Shown here: positions 42,884-45,835 of the stretch, in pieces
How the letters are laid out: every line of letters begins with the position of its first letter
Position numbering within the stretch: position 1 is the stretch's first letter
Assembly (NCBI GenBank): GCA_003598175.1
Contig: QZKN01000013.1
Span: 1-45,835 of the forward strand
Direction of reading: 5' to 3'
DNA from: Candidatus Omnitrophota bacterium
GTDB taxonomy: Bacteria > Hinthialibacterota > Hinthialibacteria > Hinthialibacterales > Hinthialibacteraceae
DNA length: 45,835 bases
Notes under the pieces: generated by a model
Database searches by the model: none
What the model was told of the DNA's origin: nothing
What the model saw: the letters and a program-made list of their open reading frames with translations, nothing else
Translations under genes and position numbers: made by a program

Positions 42884-43909
42884 ATGAAATGGTTTACATG
42901 TAAACGCAGACCTATCTATGTCGGAATGGTGATTGTGCTGGCGGTTGTATTCGGACTGGGAATTTGGAGTTGGTGGATGACGATGAAAATGCCGGGGAAA
43001 AGTTATCGCGGTCCGCTGCCGCCTTTGTCGGAAGACGAAAGCGTATTGATATACACGCTGCGGCAGGATGTGGAAACACTGGCGACGGATTTTGCGCAAC
43101 GCAATCTTTATCATTACGAAAATCTCCGCGCCGCCGCGGATTTTCTCGAATCGTCTTTCCTGCAAGCCGGTTATGAAGTGCATCGTTACGGCTATGAGGT
43201 GATGGGAAAAACGTGTGAGAATCTCGAAGTGGAAATCATCGGGAAAGACCGCCCTGAAGAAATCGTCATCATCGGTGCGCATTACGACGCGGTGGAAGGT
43301 TCGCCCGCGGCGAACGACAACGGCTCCGGTGTGGCGGCGCTGCTGGCGCTGGCGCGAGCGTTCGCCGGATTGGAACTCCCCCGCACCTTGCGCTTTGTCG
43401 CCTTTGTGAACGAAGAACCGCCGTTTTTTCAAAATAAACAAATGGGCAGTCATCAATACGCGAAACAATGCCGCCAACAAAACCGGAATATCATAGCCAT
43501 GATCAGCCTGGAAACCATCGGATATTACTCGGACGCCAAGGGCAGCCAACATTATCCATTTCCGTTGAATTTCTTTTACCCCTCGACCGGCAATTTTATT
43601 GCGTTTGTCGGGAATATACCGTCCCGCAATTTGCTTCGCACGGTGATCGGCTCCTTCCGAAAGCATACGCAATTCCCTTCGGAAGGCGGCGCTTTTCCCG
43701 GCAGTATTCCCGGCGTCGGCTGGTCGGATCATTGGTCGTTCTGGCAGGAAGGCTATCCCGCGATCATGGTCACGGACACGGCGCTGTTTCGCTATCCTCA
43801 TTATCATCAACCGACCGATACGCCGGATAAAATTGTGTTCGACCGTATGGCGCGAGTCGTTTATGGATTGCATAAAGTCATCGAGGATTTGAGTGGATTG
43901 AACCCATAA
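42884..43909 (+). CDS. M28-family metallopeptidase, membrane-anchored
   Basis: This 341-residue zinc aminopeptidase-like enzyme has an N-terminal TM anchor at 11-31 (YVGMVIVLAVVFGLGIWSWW). Zinc-site elements follow: GAHYD (H133), AANDNGSG (D145), VNEE (E177/E178 catalytic and ligand), SLETIGYYSD (E210, where Asp is common), and the final His in YHQPTDTPDK. It should trim peptides outside the cytoplasm, anchored by its N-terminus. Divergent from the VIT/VWA gene, with palindromic repeats in the gap. Confidence 0.88.
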   Translation: MKWFTCKRRPIYVGMVIVLAVVFGLGIWSWWMTMKMPGKSYRGPLPPLSEDESVLIYTLRQDVETLATDFAQRNLYHYENLRAAADFLESSFLQAGYEVHRYGYEVMGKTCENLEVEIIGKDRPEEIVIIGAHYDAVEGSPAANDNGSGVAALLALARAFAGLELPRTLRFVAFVNEEPPFFQNKQMGSHQYAKQCRQQNRNIIAMISLETIGYYSDAKGSQHYPFPLNFFYPSTGNFIAFVGNIPSRNLLRTVIGSFRKHTQFPSEGGAFPGSIPGVGWSDHWSFWQEGYPAIMVTDTALFRYPHYHQPTDTPDKIVFDRMARVVYGLHKVIEDLSGLNP

Positions 43910-43919
43910 AGAATGGGTT
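43901..43919. terminator. Short hairpin at the convergent end of the M28 and PQQ-type genes
   Basis: AACCCAT (43901-43907) pairs with ATGGGTT (43913-43919) around AAAGA, overlapping the M28 stop codon. A 7-bp stem with a weak T-tract fits a modest terminator. Confidence 0.4.
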
Positions 43920-43946
43920 TAGTATGTATATAATGTGTAGGATTTT

Positions 43947-45086
43947 TTAGAACATATAAACACATCCTTCCGTCGAAGGGACGAACAATCTGCCGCCGGA
44001 ATCCAATGCGAGACGCCCTTCGATGCACCGCTCCGCCTCGAAAAACGGTTCTCCGATTCCTTTCGCATCGATGCGATGCGCCTTTCCTTCCGAATCGCCG
44101 ACATACACGGTTCCCTCGCCGTCGCAAACCGGACCGCCGAAGATGAAATACGAGCCGGTCTTATAACGATAGTGAAGGCGGCCATCCGCGTCGAGGCAAT
44201 GCACGTCGCCGGCCAAATCGCCCACCGTTACGCAACCATCGTTCATCAAGCACGGAGTCGCATACACGTTGCGAGCCAATGCATAATTCCACCTGGATTC
44301 TCCCGAAACAGGATTCACGGCATGAAGCATCGATCCCTGATCGATGTTGGAGATGAAATAAATGAGATTCCGAATTTCATCAATGACCGGCGCGGCGGCC
44401 AGAACCGGCGCATGAGAAACCGAACGGTCGAAGGGGTGGAAGAACATGGATTTTTCTTCACCGGAATCGGGATGGATTTGAACCAATTCGACGCCGCGCC
44501 GCGATTTATCGCCGCCAAACTCCGCCCGAACGATATAAATGGTTTCGTCATGATCGGCGGCAGCGGCGGCGCGCGGCGAGGGACCGGCGGGACCGGTGAA
44601 TTTTTGCTCGCCGTTGCTCGCGTTCAACGCCGTATAGTTCCAGTCCCAGCTGTTGAGGATCAGCAATTGTTTTTTTTGTAAAAATAATAGGTCCGATAAA
44701 ATACGCGGATCGTATTTCCCCGCCAATGTTTTTTTCCAGACCGTTTCTCCATTCGCGGCGTCGAGAGCACAAACAGTTCCCGTCACCGTCGCGACAAAAA
44801 GAACATTTCGTTCCAGGTCCAATGCGGGAGACGCATGAACGCCGCCTTCGATGGTTTTCTGCCAAAACAATTTACCGTCATGGGAATAGGAAAATACACC
44901 GCCGGCCATGTCGGCAAAGAAAAGATGACCCTCGCGATTCAACACCGGCGATCCGAAAATCCCGCCCTGCGCTTGCAAGCGAATCGGATGGGCGTCGGTC
45001 GCCGCCGATTTCACGCGGATTGTACCCGTGCGGGCGTTATTCCCGCCCATCGTGGTCCAGGTTGGATTTGTTGTTGTGTCCGTCAT
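43947..45086 (-). CDS. PQQ-binding-like beta-propeller protein
   Basis: This is a 379-residue protein of about seven WD/PQQ-like blades: repeated GxVFSYSHDGKLFWQK, GTVCALDAANGETVWKK, NYTALNASNGEQKF, LHAVNPVSGESRWN, DVHCLDADGRLHYRY and KAHRIDAKG units. No signal peptide is obvious in MTDTTTNPTWTTMGG, so it may be cytoplasmic or use another route. Proteins of this type scaffold or report redox or outer-membrane assembly factors, but the function here is unknown. AGAGGAAC precedes the start. Confidence 0.85.
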   Translation of the reverse strand: MTDTTTNPTWTTMGGNNARTGTIRVKSAATDAHPIRLQAQGGIFGSPVLNREGHLFFADMAGGVFSYSHDGKLFWQKTIEGGVHASPALDLERNVLFVATVTGTVCALDAANGETVWKKTLAGKYDPRILSDLLFLQKKQLLILNSWDWNYTALNASNGEQKFTGPAGPSPRAAAAADHDETIYIVRAEFGGDKSRRGVELVQIHPDSGEEKSMFFHPFDRSVSHAPVLAAAPVIDEIRNLIYFISNIDQGSMLHAVNPVSGESRWNYALARNVYATPCLMNDGCVTVGDLAGDVHCLDADGRLHYRYKTGSYFIFGGPVCDGEGTVYVGDSEGKAHRIDAKGIGEPFFEAERCIEGRLALDSGGRLFVPSTEGCVYMF

Positions 45087-45286
45087 AGTATGGTTCCTCT
45101 ATAGGTTCTCTTCGATTCACGTGCCTGTCTGCAATATTCTGTAGGTGAAACCAAATCGACTTGAACTCTTCCGAAATATTCGTTCCTCCGAATGCAGGAG
45201 AAAGATAGAATCTTTTATTCATTATACTTGTATTTTCTACTCAATTGATGAGCGCATGGATATCTTTTATCAACATATTTAATATA

Positions 45287-45709
45287 TTATATATTAGAAA
45301 TTTTATTTTTCATGGAATCGATTTCTATGTGTATCGTCGAAAAGAGTCGGCTGCAATGTTCCGCTTTCGATCGAACTACAATGGGATTTATCATCTTCAA
45401 TAACGCCGCGCCATGCCAAATCTTGTTATAGCGTCCTTTTTGTGTATGTTGACTTGCCTGTATAAGCGCTGTTTCTATTTGTTTTTTGTCAATTTGCTCC
45501 ACGTTTGGATTTTTAGGGATTGCAGATTCATGAAATCCTTGACCATAATACGTTTTCAGGGATTCAATATCGGCAATAAGCCAGGCTTCCATTGTTTGAA
45601 CCATGAGATGATAGCGATTTGCCTGCAAAGGCGTCGCCCAATGATCCTGCATACGTAAATGGAGGTGTGGTGGATCCTTGACCGGGCTTTCGGCGTCAAC
45701 CAGCAGCAC
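45287..45709 (-). pseudogene. DUF4276 protein, N-terminally truncated
   Basis: The frame reads LLVDAESPV, RYHLMVQTMEAWLIADIESL, YYGQGFHESAIP and RYNKIWHGAALLKMI, the C-terminal two thirds of DUF4276. The first Toprim-like strand ('VEG..' near the start) is missing. The reading frame opens only from 45739, with a TGA at 45740-45742. The listed start codon is a GTG inside the domain. Its usual ATPase partner, if any, lies beyond the right edge. Related in type to the gene at 8692-9312. Confidence 0.6.
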
Positions 45710-45835
45710 ATTGAACGATTCCGGATGTGTTTGACAGTATCAGGTCAGCCTTATGAAGTGATTTTTTGCTATGTTCAATAAAATCAATATGTTAGAAATA
45801 CCTAAGGATATTAATATATTGAATTAAGCATCGTC

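Noticed and set aside
42773..43873. 366-codon minus-strand frame opposite the M28 peptidase
   Set aside because: Antisense to a gene with intact zinc-site motifs; Arg and His rich shadow composition.

Overview
The window looks like a chromosomal segment of an uncultured, free-living heterotrophic bacterium with moderate GC. It has no phage or plasmid backbone, no rRNA or tRNA gene that I could find, and no CRISPR array. Secreted DUF1080 and DUF4380-type proteins, a GntR/LacI hybrid regulator, a sodium:solute symporter, a VIT/VWA protein and short dispersed palindromic repeats next to genes are a mix I associate with PVC-like bacteria (Planctomycetota, Verrucomicrobiota) and neighbouring candidate phyla. 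This is an inference from gene content, and no marker gene in the window fixes the lineage.

Layout. 1-263 is the decayed C-terminal end of an IS1634-like transposase. 478-2934 is a minus-strand pair: a CLC chloride channel/transporter and an HTH-EIIA(Ntr)-like regulator. 3195-3821 is thymidylate kinase, followed by a small YjfB-like gene, a GntR/LacI regulator and a secreted serine hydrolase. 7398-9312 is an SMC/OLD-like ATPase overlapping a Toprim/DUF4276-like gene, a defence-style pair. 9542-16795 is a tight plus-strand operon: an HdrA N-terminal-like protein, a two-cluster ferredoxin, a radical SAM enzyme, a DUF116-polyprenyl synthase fusion, a small alpha-alpha toroid protein and a DxDD class II terpene cyclase. 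I judge this to be an uncharacterised terpenoid pathway with its own redox module, and the most interesting object here. A remnant AbrB/Doc-like toxin-antitoxin pair trails it.

17118-26753 carries carbohydrate-oriented genes (tandem DUF1080 protein, DRE-TIM aldolase, SSS symporter, PfkB kinase, HAD phosphatase, DeoR regulator), a coiled-coil membrane protein, a composite palindromic repeat and a HicA/HicB module. 27358-29497 encodes two unrecognised helical proteins. 29993-32086 is an EF-G gene standing alone. 32118-34608 is a graveyard of toxin-antitoxin genes: a truncated PIN toxin with its antitoxin, an unknown 191-residue protein, an intact-looking DUF433/DUF5615 pair and two remnants. 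34641-36493 holds a secreted DUF4380-like protein and a SMUG1-type uracil-DNA glycosylase. 36504-42645 is a minus-strand VIT/VWA protein, VWA protein, response regulator and histidine kinase block. The right end has an M28 peptidase, a PQQ-type beta-propeller protein and an N-terminally truncated DUF4276 gene.

All assignments come from reading motifs and protein patterns by eye. No database search was run.
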